Shown here: in pieces, positions 56,690 through 64,000 of the stretch
Position numbering within the stretch: position 1 is the first letter of the stretch
Layout: the number at the start of each line of letters is the position of its first letter
The notes under the pieces: generated by a model
Seen by the model: only the letters and a program-made list of their open reading frames with translations
The model's database searches: none
What the model was told of the DNA's origin: nothing
Program-made: the position numbers and the translations under genes
Source: G963667675 sp963667675
Lineage (GTDB): Bacteria > Chloroflexota > Dehalococcoidia > Lucifugimonadales > UBA3495
Length of the DNA: 64,000 bases
Reading direction: 5' to 3'
NCBI GenBank assembly: GCA_963667675.1
Contig: OY763929.1
Span: 1,364,001 to 1,428,000 of the forward strand

Positions 56690-57934
56690 ATGCCCGACTT
56701 GGCGGAGCGAGACCCGGAAGTAGCCCGGGCGATCCAGCAGGAAGACGAGCGGCAGCGCAATAACATCTTGCTGATTGCCAGCGAGAACTACGCCAGCAAG
56801 GCGGTGCTGCAAGCCCAGTCGGGCGTCATGAACAACAAGTACGCCGAGGGATATCCGGGCCGCCGCTACTACGCCGGTTGCGAGAACGTGGACATCGTCG
56901 AACGCCTGGCGATTCAAAGGGCCAAGGAAATATTCGGCGCCGAGCACGTCAACGTGCAACCCCACAGCGGCTCCCAGGCCAACATGGCGGTCTACTTCGC
57001 CCTGTTGGAACCCGGCGACAAGGTGTTGGGCGCGCAGTTGGACCACGGCGGCCACCTGACCCACGGGGCCTCGGTCAACTTCTCCGGCAAGCTCTACCAG
57101 TTCATCCCGTACGGCGTGGACCGGGAGTCCGAGACCATCGATTTCGACCAGGTGGAGCGGCTGGCCCTGGAGCACCAGCCCAAGCTGATTATCGCCGGAT
57201 ACAGTGCCTATCCCCGGACTATCGACTTCCCCAAGTTTCGCGCCATTGCTGACCGCGTCGGGGCCTACTTCATGGCCGACATGGCCCACATCGCCGGCCT
57301 AGTCGCCGGCGGGGCCCATCCATCTCCCTTGCCCCATGCCCACGTGGTCACATCCACTACCCAGAAAACCCTGAGAGGGCCGCGGGGCGGTTTCATCCTT
57401 GCCGCCGAGGAACTGGCCCGCAAAATCGACTTCGCCGTATTCCCCTTTGGACAAGGCGGCCCGTTGATGCATGCCGTGGCCGCCAAGGCGGTGTGCTTCG
57501 GCGAGGCCCTGACGCCGGAGTTCACCCAATACGCCGAGCAGATCGTGCTCAACAGCCGCGCCATGGCTGGAGCCATTTCAGAGGCCGGACTACGGCTGGT
57601 CTCCGGCGGCACCGACAACCACCTGATGCTGGTCGACTTAACTCCCATGGACATCACGGGTCAGCAGGCGGAGTCGGCCTTGGAACAAGTCGGCATCTTC
57701 GCCAACAAGAACGCCATCCCCTTTGACACCAAGCCGCCGCGCGTAGCCAGCGGCCTGCGCTTGGGATCCGGCGCCATTACCAGCCGCGGCTTTGACGAGG
57801 CAGCCGCAGAGCGGGTTGGCCGGTTGATCGTCGATACCCTGACCTGTATGGGCGACGAGGAAGTCCAGCAACGGGTCGCCGCGGAGGTCAGGGAGATGGC
57901 AGCGACTTTCCCCGTACCCGGCCTCGACATGTAG
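56690..57934 (+). CDS. glyA: Serine hydroxymethyltransferase
   Basis: A 414-residue PLP enzyme interconverting serine and glycine with tetrahydrofolate. PLP-Lys is in TSTTQKTLRGPRGG; other motifs are ILLIASENYASKAVLQAQSG, NVQPHSGSQANMAVYFA and ADMAHIAGLVAGG. The ATG at 56690 follows AGGAG by seven bases and gives the usual length; the frame itself is open from 56630. It supplies the one-carbon units used by panB and fmt in the same window. Confidence 0.96.
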   Translation: MPDLAERDPEVARAIQQEDERQRNNILLIASENYASKAVLQAQSGVMNNKYAEGYPGRRYYAGCENVDIVERLAIQRAKEIFGAEHVNVQPHSGSQANMAVYFALLEPGDKVLGAQLDHGGHLTHGASVNFSGKLYQFIPYGVDRESETIDFDQVERLALEHQPKLIIAGYSAYPRTIDFPKFRAIADRVGAYFMADMAHIAGLVAGGAHPSPLPHAHVVTSTTQKTLRGPRGGFILAAEELARKIDFAVFPFGQGGPLMHAVAAKAVCFGEALTPEFTQYAEQIVLNSRAMAGAISEAGLRLVSGGTDNHLMLVDLTPMDITGQQAESALEQVGIFANKNAIPFDTKPPRVASGLRLGSGAITSRGFDEAAAERVGRLIVDTLTCMGDEEVQQRVAAEVREMAATFPVPGLDM

Positions 57935-57963
57935 TTGAGCGCCTCTCGACCCAATGCTATAAT
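57935..57963 (+). promoter_or_regulatory. Promoter TTGAGC-N17-TATAAT of rpsF operon
   Basis: TTGAGC (57935-57940) and a perfect TATAAT (57958-57963) at 17 bases, just after glyA and about 35 bases before the S6 start. Confidence 0.7.
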
Positions 57964-57997
57964 CTCATAAGTTTCGAATTTAACAGTGGGGCCGCCT

Positions 57998-58714
57998 TTG
58001 CGCCATTATGAACTCGTAGTAGTCCTCAGTCCGATTCTCAACCAGGACCAGGCTTCAGACGTTTGGGGTAGGATTAAAGACTTTATCAACAACCGGAAGG
58101 GGGACATCACCCACGAGGAGAAATGGGGCACCCGGCGGTTGGCCTATCCCATCCGCAAAGGGTCGTACCAATTCCAGGAAGGCAACTACCACCTTACCCG
58201 CTTCAGCACCGAGCAGTCGTTCAACAAAGAGTTGAACACCTTCCTTCGACTGGACGAACAAGTCCTCCGGTCTTTGGTAGTCACCACCTTCGCCCCAGGC
58301 GAAGAGCCCAAGCCACCTCCTCCCAGGGTGCGCCGTCCCGATCCCGCGTTAGCCGGCCAGCCGCCGGCTACCGAGGCTGGTGACGCGGCGACGCAGACCC
58401 CGGCAGCAGAAACGGATGCACCTGTCGCAGTGGCCGAGGCACCGGCGACTGAAGCTCCGGAGGCAACGGTCGGTCTGAACGCAACGGCAGACGATGCCGA
58501 ACCCGCAGCCGCTGAAGATGCTGAGGAAGCCCAGCCCGTAGCCTCGGCTGATGAGTCTTCGGACACTGAGGCGGAGGCGGACGCTCCGGCAGACAACGCC
58601 GAGACCCCTGCCGCCGACGAGCCGGCGGAGGTCGGGGAAGAAGCAGAGACTGAACCCGATAGCGACGCTGAGGAGCAACTTGAGTCCGGCGGCGCTGAGG
58701 AAGACAAGACCTAA
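57998..58714 (+). CDS. rpsF: 30S ribosomal protein S6 with long acidic tail
   Basis: A 238-residue protein. Residues 1-95 are S6 (MRHYELVVVLSPILNQDQAS, GTRRLAYPIRKGSYQF, RLDEQVLRSLVVT). The other 140 residues are Ala/Glu/Asp/Pro-rich and disordered. The TTG at 57998 is chosen because it gives the exact S6 beginning MRHYE and has GTGGGG six bases before it; a GTG at 57986 is in frame. First gene of rpsF-ssb-rpsR. Confidence 0.93.
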   Translation: MRHYELVVVLSPILNQDQASDVWGRIKDFINNRKGDITHEEKWGTRRLAYPIRKGSYQFQEGNYHLTRFSTEQSFNKELNTFLRLDEQVLRSLVVTTFAPGEEPKPPPPRVRRPDPALAGQPPATEAGDAATQTPAAETDAPVAVAEAPATEAPEATVGLNATADDAEPAAAEDAEEAQPVASADESSDTEAEADAPADNAETPAADEPAEVGEEAETEPDSDAEEQLESGGAEEDKT

Positions 58715-58725
58715 AGGAAAGAGTT

Positions 58726-59142
58726 TTGAACAAGATTATCGTCATCGGCAACTTGGGACGTGATCCAGAAATGCGTTATCTACCGTCCGGCGAGAGCGTC
58801 ACCTCCTTTTCCGTAGCTTCCAGCCGCAGGTACACCACCAATTCAGGCGAGCAGCGGGAGGAGACCGAGTGGTTCAACGTCAGCGCCTGGGGACGGTTGG
58901 CGGAGTTGTGTAACCAGTACTTGACCAAAGGACGCCAGGTCTACATAGAAGGCCGGTTGAGCAGCCGGAGTTATGAAGGCCGCGATGGGCAGACCCGCTT
59001 CTCCAACGACATCAGGCTGACCGACGTGCAATTCCTCAGAGGTGGCCAGGGATCAGACGGCGACGCTGCCCCCTATGGCAGTGACTCAGGTGCCGAGGGC
59101 TACGCGCCGCCGGCCGACGACATAGACGACCTGCCCTTTTAA
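58726..59142 (+). CDS. ssb: Single-stranded DNA-binding protein
   Basis: A 138-residue SSB: an OB fold beginning MNKIIVIGNLGRDPEMRYLPSG, with TEWFNVSAWGRLAELCNQYL and YIEGRLSSRSYEGRDG, and the acidic C-terminal tip DDIDDLPF that recruits repair and replication proteins. TTG start, 11 bases after rpsF. Confidence 0.96.
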   Translation: MNKIIVIGNLGRDPEMRYLPSGESVTSFSVASSRRYTTNSGEQREETEWFNVSAWGRLAELCNQYLTKGRQVYIEGRLSSRSYEGRDGQTRFSNDIRLTDVQFLRGGQGSDGDAAPYGSDSGAEGYAPPADDIDDLPF

Positions 59143-59173
59143 TCAACAGGGCTTAGCTGGAGGACAACACTAG

Positions 59174-59503
59174 ATGACGACCAGACCACCAATGCGAGGA
59201 GGACCGGGCAGAGGCCCAAGCGGCAGGCCAGGCGGACGCATGGGCGGCAGGCCCAGGGGCCGGTACGCTCCTCGCAGGCGGGTATGCTCTTTTTGCGTCG
59301 ACCGCATCAAGTACATCGACTACAAGAACGTTGACCAGTTGCGCCGGTTCATTTCAGACCGGGCCAAGATAGAGCCTCGCCGGCGCACCGGCGTCTGCGC
59401 CAAGCATCAACGCCCGTTGCGCATCGCCATTCAACGAGCCAGGCATCTGGCCCTGGTGCCCTTCGTGGCATTTCATCCCGCCGCCGGCGGAGTCCGCAGC
59501 TAA
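59174..59503 (+). CDS. rpsR: 30S ribosomal protein S18 with Gly/Arg-rich N-terminus
   Basis: A 109-residue S18: the core (CSFCVDRIKYIDYKNVDQL, GVCAKHQRPLRIAIQRAR) is preceded by 35 residues rich in Gly, Arg and Pro. CSFC and the later Cys/His may bind zinc. The operon ends here; rplI, the usual next gene, is absent. Confidence 0.94.
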   Translation: MTTRPPMRGGPGRGPSGRPGGRMGGRPRGRYAPRRRVCSFCVDRIKYIDYKNVDQLRRFISDRAKIEPRRRTGVCAKHQRPLRIAIQRARHLALVPFVAFHPAAGGVRS

Positions 59504-59619
59504 CGGCCGGACGGTCCCAACATCGAACTTGCATCGTGGACTCGCATCGTCAATACACTCCACTTTTCCCCAAGTGAACGCTCCGCCATCTCATGGCGCT
59601 AATGCAGTAAGGGTTAGCG

Positions 59620-60747
59620 ATGCCTTTTCCCAGGTTCTGGACCACTTCAGCCGCCCGGTCAACCCGGGCCGATAGACGCAGGTCCGGGATACGCCGCCCG
59701 CCCCCGGCGGATACCCCTCGGCTGACCCCTGAGGAAGCCAGCCAGCGGCGGCATAGGCGCTGGGGTTGGGCCCTCGGCGGAGCGCTGGTGCTGGTCATCG
59801 TTGCGGTGCTGGCTGCCGGCTATTACCAGGAGTTTTACAAACCTCCAAGGCTGTGGGCAGGCAGAATAAACGACGTGGAATTTACCATGGGCGACTTGGT
59901 TGAACGCATTCGGGTCGAGCAGGCCATCGCCGGTGAGGTGGACCTGAGTCGGCGCCCATTTGATTACATGCGAAGCCTCTTGCACGCCGAACTGCTCCGC
60001 CAAGAAGCTCCGGGATTGGGAATCGAGGTGACGGAAGAACTGGTCGAGGTGGCCATCAGAGACCGTTTCTATCCTGAGGTCCCCGCCGGGCAGGCAACCG
60101 AGCCGGGACAGTTGGACCAGGAATATCGGGAAAACCTGCAAGCCTACCTGACTCGCACCGAACTTTCCGAGAGCGACCTCCGCACAATCGTGGCCGAAGA
60201 CCTACGCCGCTTTCTGCTTAGTATTCACCTAAGCGAGAATATCGAAGACCCTCAGGAGCAAGTGGAAGTCGAGTGGATTCGGCTCGACCCTGACTCGCCA
60301 GTGAACATCGCCGAAGTCTTTGACCGTTTACGCGATGAGGAATTCTCATCGGTCGCCCGGGATGTCGGCCAGCCCGCCGGCTATGCCGATGCCTCGGGCT
60401 ACGTCGGCTGGCTCCCTCGCCAGGCCTTCCCAGAGATTAGTCGGGAGGTGTTCGGAGACCCGGCCGCCGGCAGGCCTGCCTTGGAGATAGGTGAAATCAG
60501 TAGGGTCGTGAGGACCTTGGATGACACGTACATCGTAAGAGTGCTGGCCGGCCCTGAAGTGCAGCCGCTTTCAGACAAAATGCGGGCCAAGGTCGTACAA
60601 CAGGTCACCGACGATTGGCAGGACCAGCGCCTTACACAGGGCTTCGAGCAGGGCTGGGCGAAGATCAGGTTCGCCTCCAACTATTACAATTGGGTGTCGG
60701 AACAGGTCTTGCTCAGCAAACCGCGGACGGACCCTACGCAGAGGTAG
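59620..60747 (+). CDS. Membrane-anchored SurA/PrsA-like peptidyl-prolyl isomerase
   Basis: A 375-residue protein: a basic N-terminus, one membrane helix (GWALGGALVLVIVAVLAAGYY near residues 49-69), a SurA-like helical region, and a parvulin domain (residues about 210-320, with YADASGYVGWLPRQAFPEI and EIGEISRVVRTLDDTYIVRV). It would fold exported proteins outside the membrane. It lies eight bases before hom. Confidence 0.85.
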   Translation: MPFPRFWTTSAARSTRADRRRSGIRRPPPADTPRLTPEEASQRRHRRWGWALGGALVLVIVAVLAAGYYQEFYKPPRLWAGRINDVEFTMGDLVERIRVEQAIAGEVDLSRRPFDYMRSLLHAELLRQEAPGLGIEVTEELVEVAIRDRFYPEVPAGQATEPGQLDQEYRENLQAYLTRTELSESDLRTIVAEDLRRFLLSIHLSENIEDPQEQVEVEWIRLDPDSPVNIAEVFDRLRDEEFSSVARDVGQPAGYADASGYVGWLPRQAFPEISREVFGDPAAGRPALEIGEISRVVRTLDDTYIVRVLAGPEVQPLSDKMRAKVVQQVTDDWQDQRLTQGFEQGWAKIRFASNYYNWVSEQVLLSKPRTDPTQR

Positions 60748-60754
60748 TTGCTTT

Positions 60755-62101
60755 TTGGCCATCCCATCTGAAATCAACGTGGGCCTCCTGGGATTGGGCG
60801 TCGTTGGGGGCGGCGTTGCGGCCGGCCTGCAGCGGCGCGACGCCGTGTCTCGCGCCGTTGGCCATCCCGTTCGGCTGAAGATGGCCTTGGTACGGGACAC
60901 TGCCAAACCGAGGGACATCGACCTTGATCCGGCCTTGGTTACCGACGATCCCCAACGGGTCCTTGCCGACCCTGACGTGCACGTTGTCGCCGAGGCCATG
61001 GGCGGCGTCCAACCGGCCCTTGGGTTCTTGAAACAGGCGCTGTCTTCCGGCAAACACGTCGTCACTGCCAACAAAGAAGTCATGGCCAAGCACGGCTTGG
61101 AACTCTTAGACTTGGCCCGGCAAAACCGCGTTAGCCTGCTCTTCGAGGCCAGCGTTGGCGGCGGTATTCCAATCGTAAGCTGCTTGCTGAACCAACTGGC
61201 CGCCAACGATGTCCGGTCTATTAGAAGCATCATCAACGGCACCACCAACTACATTCTCAGCCAAATGGCAAACCACGGTGCTGGGTTCCCAGACGCCCTC
61301 CGGCAGGCCCAGCAACTCGGTTATGCCGAGTCCGATCCCACCAACGACGTCGAAGGCTTCGACGCCGCCTACAAGATCGGCATCCTTGCCTCCATCGCCT
61401 TTCGCCGGCCGCTGAGCCCCGAAGACGTATACCGCCAGGGAATTTCCGGCCTGGAACCCCAGGACTTTCGCTATGCGGAAGAGCTTGGCTACGCCATAAA
61501 GCCCCTGGCCATCGCTGCCCTGGAAGACGGCGCTGTTTGCGCCCGGGTCTATCCCGCCCTGGTCCCCTTCGGCCACATGCTGGCCAAGGTAGACGGAGCC
61601 TACAACGCCGTGGAAGTGGAGGGTAGCCTCTGCGGCAAGGTGCTTTTTCACGGAATGGGCGCAGGCCGCGAGCCTACCGCCAGCGCGGTAATAGGCAACC
61701 TCATTGAAATAGGCCGCAACATGGCGTCACCTTGCGGGCTTGGCTCTGTTGGAAATTCTGGCGCCTTCGACGGCGCCGATAGCGTCCGTTCCCTAAACGG
61801 TGAGGAGGAATATGAGGTAAAGCCCATCCGGTCCATAGACGGCCTAATGTCACGCCATTATCTCCGACTCAACGTGGCGGACCAGCCCGGTGTATTGGCC
61901 GATATTGCCCGTATTTTGGGCCAGGGACAAATCAGCATCGCCTCCGTGTTGCAAAAGGGCGCCGACCAGACGGCGCAGACCGCCGAGCTTGTAATCATTA
62001 CACACCCATCCAGGGAAGACTCGGTGCAGGAGTCTCTTTTGCAGATAGCTGACTTGACGGTAGTGAAACGAGTCAATAACCTGCTGAGAATCGAAGTTTA
62101 G
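60755..62101 (+). CDS. hom: Homoserine dehydrogenase
   Basis: A 448-residue enzyme reducing aspartate semialdehyde to homoserine. NAD(P) site VGLLGLGVVGGGVAAGL, active-site region GTTNYILSQMANHGAGFPDAL and DVEGFDAAYKI, and a C-terminal ACT domain (VADQPGVLADIARILGQGQI) for threonine feedback. TTG start at 60755. Followed by thrC 50 bases downstream. Confidence 0.95.
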   Translation: MAIPSEINVGLLGLGVVGGGVAAGLQRRDAVSRAVGHPVRLKMALVRDTAKPRDIDLDPALVTDDPQRVLADPDVHVVAEAMGGVQPALGFLKQALSSGKHVVTANKEVMAKHGLELLDLARQNRVSLLFEASVGGGIPIVSCLLNQLAANDVRSIRSIINGTTNYILSQMANHGAGFPDALRQAQQLGYAESDPTNDVEGFDAAYKIGILASIAFRRPLSPEDVYRQGISGLEPQDFRYAEELGYAIKPLAIAALEDGAVCARVYPALVPFGHMLAKVDGAYNAVEVEGSLCGKVLFHGMGAGREPTASAVIGNLIEIGRNMASPCGLGSVGNSGAFDGADSVRSLNGEEEYEVKPIRSIDGLMSRHYLRLNVADQPGVLADIARILGQGQISIASVLQKGADQTAQTAELVIITHPSREDSVQESLLQIADLTVVKRVNNLLRIEV

Positions 62102-62151
62102 CAGCCGCCAACGGATCGCGGCAAAAGTGGAGACACAGCGTACTGACCACC

Positions 62152-63213
62152 ATGCCAAAGGGAGTTCTACGCACCTACAAAGAGCTTCTCCCATTGACCG
62201 GAGACACGCCACTCCTAACCTTGGGAGAGGGCGATACGCCGCTGGTCAAGTCTAACCAGTTGGGCAATGACCTGGGATGCGACGAACTCTACTTCAAGCT
62301 GGAGGGATGCAACCCTACCGGCTCCTTCAAAGACCGGGGCATGGTCCTGACCATGGCCAAAGCCTTGGAACAGGGCAGCAAGGCCGTCATGTGCGCCTCT
62401 ACCGGCAACACCAGCGCCTCCGCAGCCGCCTACAGCGCCTACTGCGGCCTGCCTGCCTTCGTGCTTATCCCCAAGGGAGAGGTGGCCATGGGCAAGCTAG
62501 CCCAAGCCATGGCCTACGGCGCTCGCATAGTGATGGTGAACGGCAACTTCGACGTTGCCCAGGAACTGGCTCGTGAGTTCACACGCAAGCACCAGGTTAC
62601 CCTGGTAAACTCGGTCAATCCCTACCGCGTTGAAGGGCAAAAGACGGGCGCCTTTGAACTGGTGGATGTCCTGGGCGACTCGCCGGACTATCTCTTCATC
62701 CCCGTGGGCAACGGCGGCAACATCACCGCCTATTGGAAGGGATTCAGGGAGTACCATGACGTTGGCCGCAGCAACAAGTTGCCGCGCATGATGGGTTTCC
62801 AAGCCGAAGGATCCGCGCCCATCGTCCGCGGCGCGCCGGTGGCTAATCCCCAGACCATCGCCTCAGCGATTCGCATCGGAAATCCCGCGAGCTGGACGCG
62901 CGTTCTGGAGGCCCGCGACGCTTCAGAGGGGGCCATAGAGTCGGTTACGGACGATGAAATATTGGAGGCCTACCGGCTGCTTGCTTCCCGCGAAGGGATA
63001 TTCTGCGAGCCGGCCTCGGCTGCCTCCTTTGCCGGCCTCACCAAGTCCGTCCGTGGGGGTTTGAATCTATCGGACCGAAGGGTAGTATGCATCTTGACCG
63101 GGAACGGGCTAAAGGATCCGGATCTAGCCGTCAGCAGCGTGGCTGTCAAGGCCACTGAAGTCGATCCCACCATCGAGGCTGTGGAAGCGGTAGCTTTGGC
63201 CTCAGGCCGGTAA
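62152..63213 (+). CDS. thrC: Threonine synthase
   Basis: A 353-residue PLP enzyme making threonine from phosphohomoserine: PLP-Lys in GSFKDRGMVLTMAKA, MCASTGNTSASAAAYSAYCG, VGNGGNITAYWKGF and GIFCEPASAASFAGL. It is the shorter type common in Gram-positive bacteria and Chloroflexota. No homoserine kinase gene lies here; it must be elsewhere. Confidence 0.95.
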   Translation: MPKGVLRTYKELLPLTGDTPLLTLGEGDTPLVKSNQLGNDLGCDELYFKLEGCNPTGSFKDRGMVLTMAKALEQGSKAVMCASTGNTSASAAAYSAYCGLPAFVLIPKGEVAMGKLAQAMAYGARIVMVNGNFDVAQELAREFTRKHQVTLVNSVNPYRVEGQKTGAFELVDVLGDSPDYLFIPVGNGGNITAYWKGFREYHDVGRSNKLPRMMGFQAEGSAPIVRGAPVANPQTIASAIRIGNPASWTRVLEARDASEGAIESVTDDEILEAYRLLASREGIFCEPASAASFAGLTKSVRGGLNLSDRRVVCILTGNGLKDPDLAVSSVAVKATEVDPTIEAVEAVALASGR

Positions 63214-63227
63214 TCGAGGGGTCAGTC

Positions 63228-63785
63228 ATTCAACTAGAACGCATCGAGCAAGCAGTTGCAGACCTGCTGGAGGCCATCGGCGAAGACCCGTCGCGGGACG
63301 GTTTGCAGAAAACGCCCCAACGGGTTGCCCGCATGTATCGGGACCTTTTTTCGGGAGTGGGGAGCGACCCCCAACAGGCTATAGACGCCCTCTTCGAGGC
63401 CGATGCCGACGACCCGGTCGTATTGGGCAACGTTCCTTTCTACTCAATTTGCGAGCACCATCTGCTGCCCTTTTTCGGCCTGGCCCACCTGGCCTATATC
63501 CCTAATGGGAAGATTGCCGGGATCAGCAAACTTGTCCGCTCGCTGGAGGCTGCATCCCGGCGGCCCCAAGTGCAGGAAAGGTTGACCGCCCAAGTGGCCG
63601 ACGCCGTGTTCGGCGCTCTCCATCCCGACGGAGTAGCGGTGGAAATAGAAGCGGAGCACTTGTGCATGTCCATGCGGGGGGTGCAGAAGCCGGGCAGCCG
63701 GGTGGTCACCTCAGCCGTCCGCGGCCCGTTCTCCAAGTGGCCCTCCGGCCGGGAGGGCCTCCTCGCCCTGCTGAGAAGGGAGTAG
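63228..63785 (+). CDS. folE: GTP cyclohydrolase I, apparent AUU start
   Basis: GTP cyclohydrolase I (first step of folate and related pterins): TPQRVARMYRDLFSG, the zinc-binding FYSICEHHLLPF, YIPNGKIAGISKLVR and EHLCMSMRGVQKPGS. The only standard start inside the frame is TTG at 63303, which would remove the conserved helix QLERIEQAVADLLEAIGED. That helix is in frame upstream back to ATT at 63228, preceded at six bases by GAGGGG, so an AUU start giving 185 residues is proposed. It begins 14 bases after thrC. Confidence 0.88.
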   Translation: MQLERIEQAVADLLEAIGEDPSRDGLQKTPQRVARMYRDLFSGVGSDPQQAIDALFEADADDPVVLGNVPFYSICEHHLLPFFGLAHLAYIPNGKIAGISKLVRSLEAASRRPQVQERLTAQVADAVFGALHPDGVAVEIEAEHLCMSMRGVQKPGSRVVTSAVRGPFSKWPSGREGLLALLRRE

Positions 63786-63789
63786 CGTA

Positions 63790-64000
63790 GTGAGCGTAAA
63801 CCCGCTCACTGGGTTCCAGGAAATCCAACCGGAATGGGAGCGTCTCCTATCCGTTTCTCCCACGAACAGCATTTTTCTCACCCCGCAATGGCAGGAAGTG
63901 TGGTGGGAGACCTTCGGCGACGGCGCTGACTTGGCCGGGTTTTACCTGCGCGACGACGACGGCGTGACCGCCGTCGCCTCTCTCCGCCGTTCCGGCGACA
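63790..64000 (+). CDS. GNAT/CelD-like acetyltransferase (N-terminal part)
   Basis: A frame beginning GTG at 63790, with GGGAG seven bases before it, is cut by the window end after 70 codons. The residues FLTPQWQEVWWETFGDGADLAG match the beginning of BcsL/CelD-type GNAT acetyltransferases. No more can be said. Confidence 0.65.
   Translation, partial: MSVNPLTGFQEIQPEWERLLSVSPTNSIFLTPQWQEVWWETFGDGADLAGFYLRDDDGVTAVASLRRSGD

Noticed and set aside
58186..58707. Ser/Ala-rich minus-strand frame of 173 codons
   Set aside because: Complement of the acidic tail of S6; low complexity only.
1..64000. tRNA genes
   Set aside because: I looked for GGTTCGA-type T-arms with matching acceptor stems and found only chance words inside coding genes. 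A covariance-model scan was not possible.

Overview
The window is a GC-rich bacterial chromosome segment, closely packed, with many GTG and TTG starts and many 1-11 base gene overlaps. The gene content (stand-alone etfB-etfA, S6 and S16 with long acidic tails, rpmE followed by a DUF1385 gene, panB-panC next to a DUF2520 gene, the FakA-DegV-RecG block) fits an uncultured Chloroflexota, perhaps Dehalococcoidia/SAR202-like. This is inferred from gene content only; there is no rRNA gene in the window to confirm it.

Layout. 1-10.3 kb: a xanthine/uracil-type permease with an extra ATPase-like C-terminal domain (cut by the left edge), a zinc-ribbon coiled-coil protein, sbcD, an alcohol dehydrogenase, then a leftward pantothenate operon (P1 aminopeptidase, DUF2520 reductase, panB, panC) behind a structured leader with a terminator-like hairpin, and a Gfo/Idh/MocA oxidoreductase. 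10.3-16.2 kb is accessory: a HEPN pair, a VOC protein, a clan AA protease pair, a small Rieske protein, a lipoprotein with about 27 [TA]PEP repeats and a zinc-peptidase motif, and small unknowns. 16.2-27.6 kb is core: etfBA, htpX, fmt, a candidate non-coding RNA with its own promoter, rpsP-khpA-rimM, yebC-ruvC-ruvA and uvrB. 27.6-31.2 kb: two genes matching the two halves of D-glutamate cyclase, a VapBC pair with an operator, and an OmpR-type regulator. 31.3-38.5 kb: recG, a DegV protein and a FakA-like kinase, then rplU-rpmA-rpmE and DUF1385.

38.6-54.4 kb is the second accessory region: another VapBC pair, an acyl-CoA ligase with a ketopantoate-reductase-like protein, a membrane-anchored Cu/Zn SOD homologue lacking one copper ligand, two copies of a small inverted-repeat element (one internally expanded), a DNA methyltransferase fused to an Mrr-type nuclease, a B12-binding/radical-SAM-like protein without the cluster cysteines, a HAS-barrel protein with a HerA ATPase, and a lower-GC pair of DNA methyltransferase plus MORC/MutL-like GHKL ATPase-nuclease that looks like a restriction-modification system. 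54.4-64 kb returns to housekeeping: CoA-binding protein, trxB, a methyltransferase, glyA, rpsF-ssb-rpsR, a membrane-anchored peptidyl-prolyl isomerase, hom-thrC, folE (with an apparent AUU start) and the start of a GNAT/CelD-like gene.

The strongest leads are: (1) the pantothenate operon, where a P1 (beta-aminopeptidase family) enzyme stands beside panB/panC and no panD is seen, suggesting a peptide source of beta-alanine; (2) the methyltransferase plus GHKL-nuclease system at 50.4-54.3 kb; (3) the candidate RNA at about 21.7-22.0 kb, with an 18-bp helix and a perfect anti-SD complement; (4) the Cys-less radical-SAM-like protein; and (5) the methyltransferase-Mrr fusion with a low-GC insert in the specificity region. 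Promoters named here come from reading TTGACA/TATAAT-like pairs by eye and have not been scored.
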